Of a stretch of 62,058 nucleotides of DNA, positions 18,541 to 27,582 are shown piece after piece; position 1 is the first letter of the stretch, and the number at the start of each line of letters is the position of its first letter. The notes under the pieces are model-generated. The model had not been told where the DNA came from and did no database searches. It worked only from the letters and a program-made list of their open reading frames with translations. The translations under genes were made by a program, and so were the position numbers. Location of the stretch: NCBI GenBank assembly GCA_024697065.1, contig JAILGE010000018.1, positions 1-62,058 on the forward strand, in the 5' to 3' direction. The DNA comes from Lachnospiraceae bacterium (GTDB taxonomy: Bacteria > Bacillota > Clostridia > Lachnospirales > Lachnospiraceae).

Positions 18541-19881
18541 TTATTTGCGCCTTACCGCATCACTTATCACTTCGATCATATAATCAAGTTTCTCTTTAGT
18601 CATTCCGGGATATACCCCCACCCAGAACGAATTATTAACTATAAAATCCGAATTATCCAAAGATCCGACAACTCTGTAAGCATCGGTATTTCTGATCTGA
18701 TCAAAGCAGGGATGTCTGGTTATATTACCGGAGAAGAGAAGTCTGGTCTGTATATTGTGGTCTTCAATAAATCTGGTGACATCATTTCTGTCAAGTCCTG
18801 TCTCGGGTCTAACACTGATAAGGAAACCAAACCACGAAGGATCCGAATCCGGTTCGGCTTCGGGAAGGATCAGCCTATCCGACAATCCCGACAGGTTATC
18901 CTTAAGATATTTCCAGTTTGCCTTTCTGGCTTTAATAAAATCCGGGAATTTCTTTAACTGTTCAACGCCCACCGCAGCCTGCATGTCCGTAACCTTGATA
19001 TTGTAACCGAAATGACTGTAAACATATTTGTGATCATAACCGTGGGGGAGCTCACTCCAGTCACCGTCAAACCTGTGTCCGCAGAGATTATCCTTACCCG
19101 AAGGGCATACACAGTCACGTCCCCAATCTCTGAATGACAGAAGAAGCCTGCTGAGAAGAGGATCACTTGTATAAACAGCTCCCCCCTCTCCCATCGTCAT
19201 ATGATGAGGCGGATAAAAGGATGATGTTCCGATATCTCCCCATGTACCCGTAAATCTGCTTTCTCCCATAGTATACTTTGATCCGAGAGCATCGCAGTTA
19301 TCCTCTACAAGCCACAAATCATATTTATCACAGAATTCCTTTACAGCCTTTATATTAAAAGGATTACCCAGTGTATGTGCGATCATGACGGCTTTTGTCT
19401 TGTCCGGATCATAAGCATCCTCAAGCTTTGTCACGTCAATATTGTATTGCGGTATCGTAACGTCCACGAATACCGGAACTGCACCGTATTGCAAAATGGG
19501 ATTTATTGTTGTAGGGAATCCGCAGGCAACAGTGATCACCTCATCGCCTTTTTTTATCTGTTTCTTCCCAAGTTCCGGCGCTGTCAAAGCAGTAAAAGCA
19601 AGCAGGTTTGCCGAGCTTCCGCTGTTTACCAGATGGACGAATCTGGCCCCGATCCATTCACCGAAATTCTTTTCAAACTCGTTGCTAAATCTCCCTGTTG
19701 TAAGCCAAAAATCAAGTGTTGCATCTGTAAGAGACTGCATCTCTTTCTCATCAAACACTCTGGATGCGTAATTGATCCTGTCTCCGGGTTTAAAAACTGT
19801 TTTTTCTTCTTTAAACTGATGATAATATTCCCCAACCAGTTTCTTTATCTCTGCTCTCGCCTGTTCCTCATTCTCCCACAT
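18541..19881 (-). CDS. rfbH: CDP-4-keto-6-deoxyglucose 3-dehydratase (E1)
   Basis: The protein has 446 residues. It is a PLP-fold sugar aminotransferase relative in which the usual PLP lysine is replaced: the segment reads FYPPHHMTMGEGG, with the His that marks RfbH/DdhC. A CVCPSGKDNLC cluster (C-x-C-x7-C) with an upstream DNCDALG Cys would bind the [2Fe-2S] centre. It removes the C3 hydroxyl of CDP-4-keto-6-deoxyglucose through a PMP radical route that needs an E3 reductase (RfbI/DdhD), not found in the window. It sits between the flippase gene and rfbG. Confidence 0.93.
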   Translation of the reverse strand: MWENEEQARAEIKKLVGEYYHQFKEEKTVFKPGDRINYASRVFDEKEMQSLTDATLDFWLTTGRFSNEFEKNFGEWIGARFVHLVNSGSSANLLAFTALTAPELGKKQIKKGDEVITVACGFPTTINPILQYGAVPVFVDVTIPQYNIDVTKLEDAYDPDKTKAVMIAHTLGNPFNIKAVKEFCDKYDLWLVEDNCDALGSKYTMGESRFTGTWGDIGTSSFYPPHHMTMGEGGAVYTSDPLLSRLLLSFRDWGRDCVCPSGKDNLCGHRFDGDWSELPHGYDHKYVYSHFGYNIKVTDMQAAVGVEQLKKFPDFIKARKANWKYLKDNLSGLSDRLILPEAEPDSDPSWFGFLISVRPETGLDRNDVTRFIEDHNIQTRLLFSGNITRHPCFDQIRNTDAYRVVGSLDNSDFIVNNSFWVGVYPGMTKEKLDYMIEVISDAVRRK

Positions 19882-19944
19882 ATCCGAAAATCGCTCCTAT
19901 CCTTACAATTTTGAATTTCTATTATAAATTTCTATTATATAATT

Positions 19945-21246
19945 CTATTCCGAAATACTATTTGGATTTCTATGTTTAATCCCACGCTCAAATCCGGCAA
20001 AAACTGCCAACATAGCTATAAATAAATATACCATAAGCAGCGCTGCCGTTAAAGAAAAAACAACAGATCCGCCCATGATCCCATGCAGCCTCACAGCCTT
20101 ATTCATAGCTATGATCTCTGCCGCGGTTGTGATCAGATATCCCGTCATGATCATATTCTGTCTTCTGAATATCGTTAGAACACTCATCAGGAAATTACCG
20201 TATGCCAACGCACCGCTTCCTAACATCAGTACATAGAATTCCTGTTTGAGTCCCGACAGATCCGTCGAATACAGGATCGACAGGAATGGTATTCCTAATA
20301 GCCCGGCACCCAATATAATAAGGACAACAGCCCCCAGAATGAGAAATGATTGCTTTCTAACTGACTTTTTCAATAAATCCGCCTCTTCTTTCTGATATTG
20401 AACAGCCATTCCGTTCAATACGGGAAGATACAGGAACTGGCATATCAGACTTGCGAAAAATACCGGCATGCTTATAAAACCGAAATTGGCCTGATCAACA
20501 TTCGTCATAAAGGAATCGATGGAATACTTTGGCGCGTTGATCTGATAAAAACCGATAAATGTGGCAAGGAACAAAGGAAAGCAATCTTTAAGCAGCATGG
20601 GCAATGTGTGTACAGAGTCATCCGATTTAACAGCAGCGCCATCCTTAACTCTATTCCCAAATGTCATGTTTGCAAACCTGATGGTAACAATTGTTACGAA
20701 TAGGGACACCGCCGTTGTCAAAGCGGTGGCAGCCAGTACACTGCCGCCAAAGCAGATACACAGCACGAAAGATACGATTATCGCAAGCATATGCACCGTC
20801 ATGCATTTTCCCGCAATATCGAGGCGACCTGCCTGCTGATACTTCCCATGATAAACATCCTCTATGGAATCTACAGCTTTCATCACGCACATCAGAAATA
20901 TTATCCATGCCTTTTCATCTGTATAGGGCTGTGTAAATCTCTTATATAAAACATATATAAGCCCTGCGGCAACCATCACTACAGTAGTGATCACCCTGGA
21001 TATGAAATACTTTCTCATGCTGTATTTCTGCAGCGTATCCGTAACCTGATAATTACGCATCCCATACTTACCAATCATAAGCATGAGATTTGCAACCGAA
21101 TATGCTAATGTAAAAACACCGGCATCATCCATCGTCATTTTTCTGGAGATGGCCATCAGGATAAAAACCGATTGAAATGCATTAAGCATTCCACCGGCTG
21201 TATTATATATAAAGCTGTCTCTTTCAATCTTTGTCTTGTCCATCAC
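19945..21246 (-). CDS. Polysaccharide flippase, Wzx/MATE-like (MOP superfamily)
   Basis: The protein has 433 residues with about twelve hydrophobic segments, a short polar N-terminus (MDKTKIERDSFIYN) and an early GGMLNAFQS segment as in Wzx/RfbX proteins. It would move lipid-linked oligosaccharide across the membrane. It is the promoter-proximal intact gene of the polysaccharide locus: only a hairpin/terminator (21275-21307) and a possible TATAAT (21310-21315, minus) separate it from the pilin gene. The next gene, rfbH, begins 63 nt later. Confidence 0.82.
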   Translation of the reverse strand: MMDKTKIERDSFIYNTAGGMLNAFQSVFILMAISRKMTMDDAGVFTLAYSVANLMLMIGKYGMRNYQVTDTLQKYSMRKYFISRVITTVVMVAAGLIYVLYKRFTQPYTDEKAWIIFLMCVMKAVDSIEDVYHGKYQQAGRLDIAGKCMTVHMLAIIVSFVLCICFGGSVLAATALTTAVSLFVTIVTIRFANMTFGNRVKDGAAVKSDDSVHTLPMLLKDCFPLFLATFIGFYQINAPKYSIDSFMTNVDQANFGFISMPVFFASLICQFLYLPVLNGMAVQYQKEEADLLKKSVRKQSFLILGAVVLIILGAGLLGIPFLSILYSTDLSGLKQEFYVLMLGSGALAYGNFLMSVLTIFRRQNMIMTGYLITTAAEIIAMNKAVRLHGIMGGSVVFSLTAALLMVYLFIAMLAVFAGFERGIKHRNPNSISE

Positions 21247-21274
21247 TTAAAAACCAATCCGCTCGATCAGCAAT

Positions 21275-21307
21275 AAAAAACAGATCTCATCTGACGAAAT
21301 CTGTTTT
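21275..21307 (-). terminator. Intrinsic terminator between pilin gene and polysaccharide operon
   Basis: AAAACAGAT (21277-21285) pairs with ATCTGTTTT (21299-21307) over a 13-nt loop, and on the minus strand six Ts follow (21275-21280). It lies 30 nt after the pilin stop and 28 nt before the flippase start. A TATAAT on the same strand (21310-21315) stands just before it, so it could end the pilin transcript or act as an attenuator in a leader of the polysaccharide operon. Confidence 0.7.
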
Positions 21308-21336
21308 CTATTATATCTTATTATTCAATTACCTGT

Positions 21337-21882
21337 TTAATATATGCAGATTATGTGACAGGCAGGATCGTCCAGATCTTCCCATTCTGCGGGATTACTT
21401 ACAGCAGCCTCTCCCTTCTTTCCCGTGACATCAGTATCAGTGATCCATGCTGCAAGAGGATTATTTGCAGTTCCTTTATACTGGATATATATATCGCTCG
21501 ATGACGTATGCCACGATCTGATATGTGCAATATAATTGGCGTGATTAAGATCGCTCCATCCAAGCGTATCCTTTACCTCTTTTGACAGTAAAGTCTCTGT
21601 TCCGCCGGGTTTGTATGCTTCTATGGCTGAAAGCGTCATAGGTGCAGAAGACAACTGAGCGAGCAGAAGCATCGAATCCGGATCCTGGACAACATCCGGA
21701 TCGGTAGATGCGTAAGTTACCGCCTTATATATTCCATCCAAAAACTGTTCATCACTTGAAACCTTGGCTTTCTCTACATATTTCAGCAGCTGCGGTGCTA
21801 TGATAGCCACCAATACAGCCATAATTCCAATCACGATGATGAGTTCAACCAGTGAAATTCCCTTGTTATTAATTCTTTTCAT
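21337..21882 (-). CDS. Type IV pilin/pseudopilin-like protein
   Basis: I use the ATG at 21882 (181 residues), which follows GGGG by about 10 nt; a TTG three codons earlier is less likely. The N-terminus MKRINNKG then ISLVELIIVIGIMAV is a class III prepilin signal: basic leader, Gly at the cleavage point, Glu five residues on, and a long hydrophobic helix. The mature residue is Ile, not the commoner Phe/Met. The rest is a soluble head ending in paired cysteine (DPACHIICIY). No assembly ATPase, peptidase or other pilus gene is nearby, so export depends on genes elsewhere. Confidence 0.82.
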   Translation of the reverse strand: MKRINNKGISLVELIIVIGIMAVLVAIIAPQLLKYVEKAKVSSDEQFLDGIYKAVTYASTDPDVVQDPDSMLLLAQLSSAPMTLSAIEAYKPGGTETLLSKEVKDTLGWSDLNHANYIAHIRSWHTSSSDIYIQYKGTANNPLAAWITDTDVTGKKGEAAVSNPAEWEDLDDPACHIICIY

Positions 21883-21896
21883 AATCTTCAAGCCCC

Positions 21897-21910
21897 ACTT
21901 TTATAAAAGT
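21897..21910. promoter_or_regulatory. Perfect 14-bp palindrome ahead of the pilin gene
   Basis: ACTTTTATAAAAGT is a perfect palindrome located 15 bases upstream of the pilin ATG, where it would lie in the 5' leader and could be a protein-binding site or a small AU-rich hairpin. No function is known to me. Confidence 0.35.
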
Positions 21911-21998
21911 CCGTTCCCCCACCTCTGTATCCAATAATATCATTTGTAAACCTTTTATAAAATAAGCTTGGTGTTCTTTATTTATTGATTCGTTACAT

Positions 21999-22349
21999 TT
22001 ATGAGGAAAATGCGAATACTATAATGCCCGTAAGTATCAATGCCAATGCCAGATATTTCTCCCTGCTCATCTTCTCATGGAAGATAGTTATACCGAATAT
22101 GGTGATATAGATATAGCTGGTGGCTTCCAGCACAGGGCCCAAGGACAACGGGATACCCTTATATGCTATCACTGACATGATGGTGGAAGCGAAGAACATC
22201 CCGTAAGCGATGATAACCTCCGGATTGAGATATTCCGCCAGCTTATTCTTATATTCCTTTAATGCCGATTTTTTTAATAATACCTGGCTCACGGAGCTGA
22301 TAAAGGTACCGACCACCAGGACCAGTGAGAATAATAATATCCTGCTCAT
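21999..22349 (-). CDS. Small DMT/EamA-type transporter subunit (4 TM)
   Basis: The protein has 116 residues with four hydrophobic helices, the last being YLALALILTGIIVFAFSS, as in half-size EamA/SMR-like proteins such as ArnE. Its ATG overlaps the stop of the partner gene as ATGA, so the two are co-translated and probably form a heterodimer. ArnE/ArnF-type pairs move undecaprenyl-phosphate sugars across the membrane; that role would suit the nearby glycan genes but is inferred. Confidence 0.75.
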   Translation of the reverse strand: MSRILLFSLVLVVGTFISSVSQVLLKKSALKEYKNKLAEYLNPEVIIAYGMFFASTIMSVIAYKGIPLSLGPVLEATSYIYITIFGITIFHEKMSREKYLALALILTGIIVFAFSS

Positions 22350-22822
22350 TCTTCTGCCTCCTGCTTCCCTGCCCCGTGCACCGTCGTTTCGTCCGTATAC
22401 TTCCCTGCCCCGTTATCCGGTTCACTGATTCTCTTTTTTTCAAGCACGCTTTCTTTTACTGTTTGAGCCTGCTCCTTCCCGTCCGCAACCGAGAAAAGTA
22501 TCACTCCCGCGATGACAAGGAGTGCACCGGCTATCTTGCCTGCGTTTATCTGCTCTTTGAAGATCACCACGCCCCAGATTATCCCCCATACCACAACTAT
22601 GGCTCTGTTTGCATATGCAGTGGTAAGGGGCAGGAATTTTATTATCTGCTGCCATACTATCGCATAGATAAAAAGCAGTCCCAGCACAGATCCGTAGTAC
22701 ACAAAAAAGCTAAGGCTGAATGCTTCAGCCTCAGCCGCAAATTTGCTGAGCACCGTCGTAAAAGAATAGATCAACAACAGAATATTCAGTAAGACAAACA
22801 TCAATATCCTTTTATCCTTCAT
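22346..22822 (-). CDS. Small DMT/EamA-type transporter subunit (4 TM), polar C-terminal tail
   Basis: From ATG 22822 it has 158 residues (an ATG at 22840, inside lepA, is the alternative). Four hydrophobic helices fill residues ~1-115, including IVVVWGIIWGVVIFKEQINAGKI, a typical EamA loop and helix. The C-terminal ~40 residues are hydrophilic and charged, which the partner lacks. It begins at the end of lepA, apparently read on from it, and overlaps the next subunit gene by 4 nt. Confidence 0.72.
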   Translation of the reverse strand: MKDKRILMFVLLNILLLIYSFTTVLSKFAAEAEAFSLSFFVYYGSVLGLLFIYAIVWQQIIKFLPLTTAYANRAIVVVWGIIWGVVIFKEQINAGKIAGALLVIAGVILFSVADGKEQAQTVKESVLEKKRISEPDNGAGKYTDETTVHGAGKQEAEE

Positions 22823-22823
22823 C

Positions 22824-24638
22824 TCAGTTCTTATCCTCATCCAACTTCAACACGCTCATGAACGCACTCTGGGGTATTTCCACATTTCCCACCTGGCGCA
22901 TACGCTTCTTGCCTTCCTTCTGCTTCTCAAGCAGTTTCTTCTTTCTGGAGATATCACCGCCGTAACACTTTGCAAGCACATCCTTACGCATAGCTTTTAC
23001 CGTCTCTCTGGCGATGATCTTGCCCCCAACAGCCGCCTGTATGGGGATCTCGAAGAGATGCCTGGGGATCTCATCCTTCAGTCTCTCGCACATGCGTCTG
23101 CCTCTTTCATACGCAGAGTCCGCATGAACTATGAAAGACAACGCATCCACCTCTTCTTTGTTTATCAGGATATCCAGCTTTACAAGCTTTGACACTTCAT
23201 AATCCTTAAGCTCATAATCAAAGGAGGCATATCCCTTTGATCTGCTCTTGAGCGCATCGAAGAAATCATAGATTATCTCGTTCAATGGCAGGTCATATTT
23301 CAATACCGCACGATTCGACTCGATATAATCAATGGACTTATATACTCCTCTTCTCTCCTGGCAAAGCTCCATGATGGAGCCGATAAATTCCTTTGTCACG
23401 ATGATCTCAGCCTTAACTATAGGCTCTTCCATATGATCGATCTCCGAAGGATCAGGCAGATTCGAGGGATTGGTAAGCTCTATCATGGAGCCGTCCGTCT
23501 TATATACCTTATAGATAACGCCGGGCGCCGTGGTCACGAGATCCAGATTATATTCTCTCTCCAGTCTCTCCTGGATTACATCCAGGTGGAGCAGCCCCAG
23601 GAATCCGCATCTGAATCCGAATCCCAGCGCAATGGATGTCTCCGGCTCATAATTAAGCGAAGCATCATTAAGCTGCAGCTTTTCCAGCGCATCCTTAAGC
23701 TCCGGATATTTTGCTCCGTCTGCCGGATAGAGTCCGCAATAAACCATGGACTGAGCCTTCTTATAACCGGGGAGTGCCTCCGCGCAGGGATTATTTGCAT
23801 CCGTAACGGTATCACCCACAGCTGTCTCACGGACATTCTTGATGGAGGCCGTAAGGTATCCAACCATGCCGGCTGTTAGTTCTTCGCAGGGAATGAATCT
23901 GCCCGCACCGAAAGTACCGACTTCCACCACTTCTGTCTCTGAACCGGTTGCCATCATCCTGACCTTAGTGCCCTTCTTAATACATCCGTCCATGATACGC
24001 ATGAATACGATAACACCTTTATAAGGATCATAAACAGAATCGAAGATCAGAGCCTTAAGCGGCTTACTGCTGTCTCCCGTAGGCGCAGGTATCTTCTCGA
24101 CGATAGCTTCAAGCACTTCCTCCACATTAAGACCGCTCTTTGCTGAGATCATGGGTGCATCCATGGCTTCGATGCCGATGACATCCTCTATCTCCTGCTT
24201 AACCCTCTCAGGCTCTGCACTGGGCAGGTCTATCTTATTGATTACCGGAAATACCTCCAGATCATGTTCCAGAGCCATATATACGTTGGCGAGAGTCTGT
24301 GCCTCTATCCCCTGTGCCGCATCCACTACAAGTATCGCTCCGTCACAGGCCGCAAGAGCTCTGCTCACCTCGTAGTTAAAATCCACATGTCCCGGAGTGT
24401 CTATCAGGTTTAAGATATACTCTTCACCGTTTTTCGCCTTATAGACCGTACGTACAGCCTGAGCCTTGATGGTTATGCCTCTCTCCCTTTCGAGATCCAT
24501 ATTATCAAGGACCTGGTCCTGCATCTCACGTTCCGTAAGGAGTCCGGTCTTTTCTATGATACGGTCGGCCAGCGTCGACTTGCCGTGATCGATATGTGCT
24601 ATTATGCAAAAATTCCTGATATGTGACTGATCTGTCAT
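22824..24638 (-). CDS. lepA: Elongation factor 4 (LepA), ribosome back-translocating GTPase
   Basis: The 604 residues match the usual ~600 of LepA. G1 is [10 protein letters not shown]2/G3 are [10 protein letters not shown] and DTPGHVDF, G4 is [10 protein letters not shown], and the C-terminal LepA-specific region ends [15 protein letters not shown]. It acts on translating ribosomes. The fucosyltransferase gene lies 53 nt upstream and the small transporter pair follows by overlap. Confidence 0.97.
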   Translation of the reverse strand: MTDQSHIRNFCIIAHIDHGKSTLADRIIEKTGLLTEREMQDQVLDNMDLERERGITIKAQAVRTVYKAKNGEEYILNLIDTPGHVDFNYEVSRALAACDGAILVVDAAQGIEAQTLANVYMALEHDLEVFPVINKIDLPSAEPERVKQEIEDVIGIEAMDAPMISAKSGLNVEEVLEAIVEKIPAPTGDSSKPLKALIFDSVYDPYKGVIVFMRIMDGCIKKGTKVRMMATGSETEVVEVGTFGAGRFIPCEELTAGMVGYLTASIKNVRETAVGDTVTDANNPCAEALPGYKKAQSMVYCGLYPADGAKYPELKDALEKLQLNDASLNYEPETSIALGFGFRCGFLGLLHLDVIQERLEREYNLDLVTTAPGVIYKVYKTDGSMIELTNPSNLPDPSEIDHMEEPIVKAEIIVTKEFIGSIMELCQERRGVYKSIDYIESNRAVLKYDLPLNEIIYDFFDALKSRSKGYASFDYELKDYEVSKLVKLDILINKEEVDALSFIVHADSAYERGRRMCERLKDEIPRHLFEIPIQAAVGGKIIARETVKAMRKDVLAKCYGGDISRKKKLLEKQKEGKKRMRQVGNVEIPQSAFMSVLKLDEDKN

Positions 24639-24691
24639 TACTTATATATCCTCTTTCTGTTTATCAGCTTAAGCCTTTATCATCAAAATCG

Positions 24692-25603
24692 TCATATGAG
24701 CATCCAGTTATCTGCTGCCAGAACCGCATCTTCATCTGCCTTGTACTTCTTCGGTGCTATGACTATCCTTCCGTCTGTCCCTGCTCCATCACCAAGCTTC
24801 GCTCCCCAGTACGAGAAGGAACTGTTGGCTGCTATCATATGCCTGCAGCGTGACATAAGTCGCATATCCTCATAGCTTTTTGGCCCTTCATGATGGACCG
24901 GAACGAAGTCACCCATGAATCCCATGTTCTCTCTTACATAATCCATATCATCGGAGAAAACGAAAAATACCGGGGTCTCTGTTTTTTCCTTTATCTTCTC
25001 ACAGGCTCTCCTGTAATAATCCGTGCCGAGTATATCGAAAGCCGTTCCCGTATAATCGCCGCGTCTTACATGTACAGCTACCGACGGGCAGCTTTCCATA
25101 CGAGAGACCATTTCTTCATCTTCCTGAGACATCGGATGCTTAAACTTCAATATCTCTGATGCCTTAAGCCCGGCTTTCTTCATGTAATCATCCGTGGAGA
25201 ATACGCCCTCTATATACCAGTCGGATGTCACATCCAGGTCACTGTATGCGGGATTAAAGGAATACTGACTCTTTCCGAAATCAAAGATATGCTTTCCTTC
25301 AGGCTGATAAGTACGATTCTTTCTCGCTACCATTTTCCTCGCCAGATATCTTACCGGCGCAGTCAAATGATACCTCGGATAAAACTCGTGCACCCTGCCT
25401 ATCTCCTCGTAAGAAGCACAGGGAAGCTTGATCCCGAATACCCGCTCAAGCTCATATCCGTTATGCACATTATGATTTCTGTCAAACCAGGTGATATCCG
25501 CCACAACCTGTGTCCGTTCGCCATACATCTTTTGCATACAGCAGAAGAATGCATATTCAAACATCTGATTGCCGAGACCACCGTGAAATCTGATGATTAT
25601 CAA
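24692..25603 (-). CDS. GT11 alpha-1,2-fucosyltransferase-like
   Basis: The protein has 303 residues. FHGGLGNQMFEYAF at residues 5-18 and VAVHVRRGDY near 165 are the two hallmark GT11 motifs for GDP-fucose binding; SSFSYWGAKL near the C-terminus is the third. The enzyme would add fucose (or a similar GDP-sugar) to a galactose in a cell-surface glycan. The start is a TTG at 25603 with AAGAAGG seven bases ahead; no ATG fits before the first motif. No GDP-fucose synthesis genes are in the window. Confidence 0.88.
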   Translation of the reverse strand: MIIIRFHGGLGNQMFEYAFFCCMQKMYGERTQVVADITWFDRNHNVHNGYELERVFGIKLPCASYEEIGRVHEFYPRYHLTAPVRYLARKMVARKNRTYQPEGKHIFDFGKSQYSFNPAYSDLDVTSDWYIEGVFSTDDYMKKAGLKASEILKFKHPMSQEDEEMVSRMESCPSVAVHVRRGDYTGTAFDILGTDYYRRACEKIKEKTETPVFFVFSDDMDYVRENMGFMGDFVPVHHEGPKSYEDMRLMSRCRHMIAANSSFSYWGAKLGDGAGTDGRIVIAPKKYKADEDAVLAADNWMLI

Positions 25604-25609
25604 ATCTTA

Positions 25610-25745
25610 ACCTTCTTATACTAGACTTCTTAATTAGACTTCAAAATTGACTTCTTATTCAAACTTCTTATTTAAACAATCTTATAAACGTCTTTTCAGG
25701 CTATTTATTCAAGTCCCTTACTCAAACGTCTGTTTCAGACTTTTA
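25610..25745. repeat. AT-rich degenerate short direct repeats
   Basis: Read on the minus strand, variants of TAAGAAGT plus 4-7 AT-rich bases recur five or so times between 25612 and 25672, and two longer look-alikes beginning AGACGTTT follow further upstream. The spacing is irregular (about 11-16 nt). The stretch fills the gap between the fucosyltransferase and ABC genes, has no open frame and no GC-rich hairpin. Confidence 0.5.
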
Positions 25746-25791
25746 TTCCAATTATTATGTGAGACTGTTTATACCGCTTATCTGAAGAAAT

Positions 25792-27582
25792 CTATGAATC
25801 AGCCTGTGGGATCTCATTTAAGACTTCCGCCTTATCACGCTTTACGGCGATACCGTCCTTGACTTCATAGATCTCATCACAGTTTCTGATGGTAGTAAGT
25901 CTGTGGGCTACTATGATCATTGTCTTGCTGCCATGAAGTGAATCGATGGCTTCCATTACGGCAGTCTCTGTCTCTGTATCCAGTGCACTGGTAGCTTCAT
26001 CAAGAACCAGTATCTCCGGATCCTCATACAGCGCACGGGCAATGGCTATTCTCTGTCTTTGTCCGCCGGAGAGTCTGACTCCCTGCTCTCCCACCATGGT
26101 ATCAAGCCCTTCTTCGAGATGTCTTACAAAATCAGCGAGCTGGGCTTCTTCCAGTGCGTGCCAGACCTTATCCTCATCGATCTCATTTTCCCTGATACCG
26201 AATGCCACATTTGCACGTATGGTATCATCGGTGAGATAAACAGCCTGAGGTACATATCCTATGATCTTTGCCCAGCCGGGAAGGTTCTCATAGATATCCT
26301 CATCATCTGAAAGGATATGTCCCTTCTGGGGTTTTAAGAGTCCGAGTATTACGTCGGCGAGGGTTGTCTTACCGGCACCCGAGGGTCCGATGAGCGCAAG
26401 AGATTTGCCCTTTTCCAGCTTAAGCGATAATCCCTCCAGAACATTTTCCTGTCCTGCAGGATACTTCCATGTGATATTGTCGACTTTAAGCTCTTTCTCG
26501 AATTTAACAGGCACAACCTTATCCGGATCGATATGCTTAACGCGGTACATCTCCGTATTCTCGATGGACTTGAGCATCTCATACATGGAATCAAGTCTCG
26601 GACGGTTATATGTGATGGCATTGAGATTTGTTGTAAGTCTTCCCACCGCAGGGAAAAGTCTGAATGCGGCTACTGCGATTATGGCAAGCTTTGTTACGAA
26701 CTCAGCCATATCGGGAGTCATGTGAAGTCTCACTACCACTATTCCGATAAGTCCGCCTATGCAGACTACTTCATATACATTGCTCGGAATGACATTGAGG
26801 AAATTATTCCTCTTTGCTGCCTTTGCGGAAAGCGTGCATGCTCCCTCAAAGCTCTCTGAGAAATATTCCTGTCTGTTCATTACCATTATCTCTTTGATGC
26901 CGCCGAAAGCCTGGGACAGGTACTGGAGCATCTTGCTGTCGCAGTCCTTGCCGATCTGTCCGAAGCGTTTAACAAGCTTCTTTAAACCGAAGAAAAGAAT
27001 GAGCATACATGATCCCAGGATCCCCACAAGAGAGATCGCTAAGAGCGGGTCAAGAGTGATGGTATAGATACCTATGGCCGTAACCGTGAAAAGCTCCGCC
27101 AGTACTCTGAAGAGATAGAAGAATACTCCGAACACGCCTACAACGTCCTGGTTAATGCTTCTGATGAGCACAGAAGAATTCACACCCAGGTGGAATAGAT
27201 ATGAACTGCTCATGAAAGTCCTCTCCAGCTTAATGGAAAGGTCCCTCTGAACACCCGTAGAATACCATGCCTGTACATATGATGAAAAAACAAGATAGAT
27301 GTTCTTTATGATATATACGAGTATTATGGCAATGCCCAGGGTAGTCATGACTTCCATAGGATCTTCTATATGGAAGCTGTCACGCAGTATTCTGTAATAC
27401 CACTTATCCCCAAGCTTCTCGGGCGTCATTATGGATTCCACAAAAGGAAGCACCGCCGATACACCTAGCAGCTCCCATAACGATCCGATAAATGCCACAA
27501 ATGTAACAAGGATATACTGGCGCTTTTGCTTTGCGCTCATGATATATCCCAGCTTATGTAATATATCTTTTACTGCCTTCAT
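25792..27582 (-). CDS. ABC exporter, PglK/MsbA-like (membrane and ATPase fused)
   Basis: The protein has 596 residues. Six membrane helices occupy ~20-310. The nucleotide-binding domain carries GPSGAGKTT (Walker A), VPQAVYL (Q-loop), LSGGQRQR (signature), ILVLDEATSAL (Walker B) and VAHRL (switch His). The N-terminal WELLGVSAVLPFVE and the overall length fit PglK/WlaB-type flippases of lipid-linked oligosaccharides. It is coupled by ATGA to the DtxR-family gene upstream and followed 188 nt later by the fucosyltransferase, so glycolipid export is favoured over metal export despite the regulator. Confidence 0.83.
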   Translation of the reverse strand: MKAVKDILHKLGYIMSAKQKRQYILVTFVAFIGSLWELLGVSAVLPFVESIMTPEKLGDKWYYRILRDSFHIEDPMEVMTTLGIAIILVYIIKNIYLVFSSYVQAWYSTGVQRDLSIKLERTFMSSSYLFHLGVNSSVLIRSINQDVVGVFGVFFYLFRVLAELFTVTAIGIYTITLDPLLAISLVGILGSCMLILFFGLKKLVKRFGQIGKDCDSKMLQYLSQAFGGIKEIMVMNRQEYFSESFEGACTLSAKAAKRNNFLNVIPSNVYEVVCIGGLIGIVVVRLHMTPDMAEFVTKLAIIAVAAFRLFPAVGRLTTNLNAITYNRPRLDSMYEMLKSIENTEMYRVKHIDPDKVVPVKFEKELKVDNITWKYPAGQENVLEGLSLKLEKGKSLALIGPSGAGKTTLADVILGLLKPQKGHILSDDEDIYENLPGWAKIIGYVPQAVYLTDDTIRANVAFGIRENEIDEDKVWHALEEAQLADFVRHLEEGLDTMVGEQGVRLSGGQRQRIAIARALYEDPEILVLDEATSALDTETETAVMEAIDSLHGSKTMIIVAHRLTTIRNCDEIYEVKDGIAVKRDKAEVLNEIPQADS

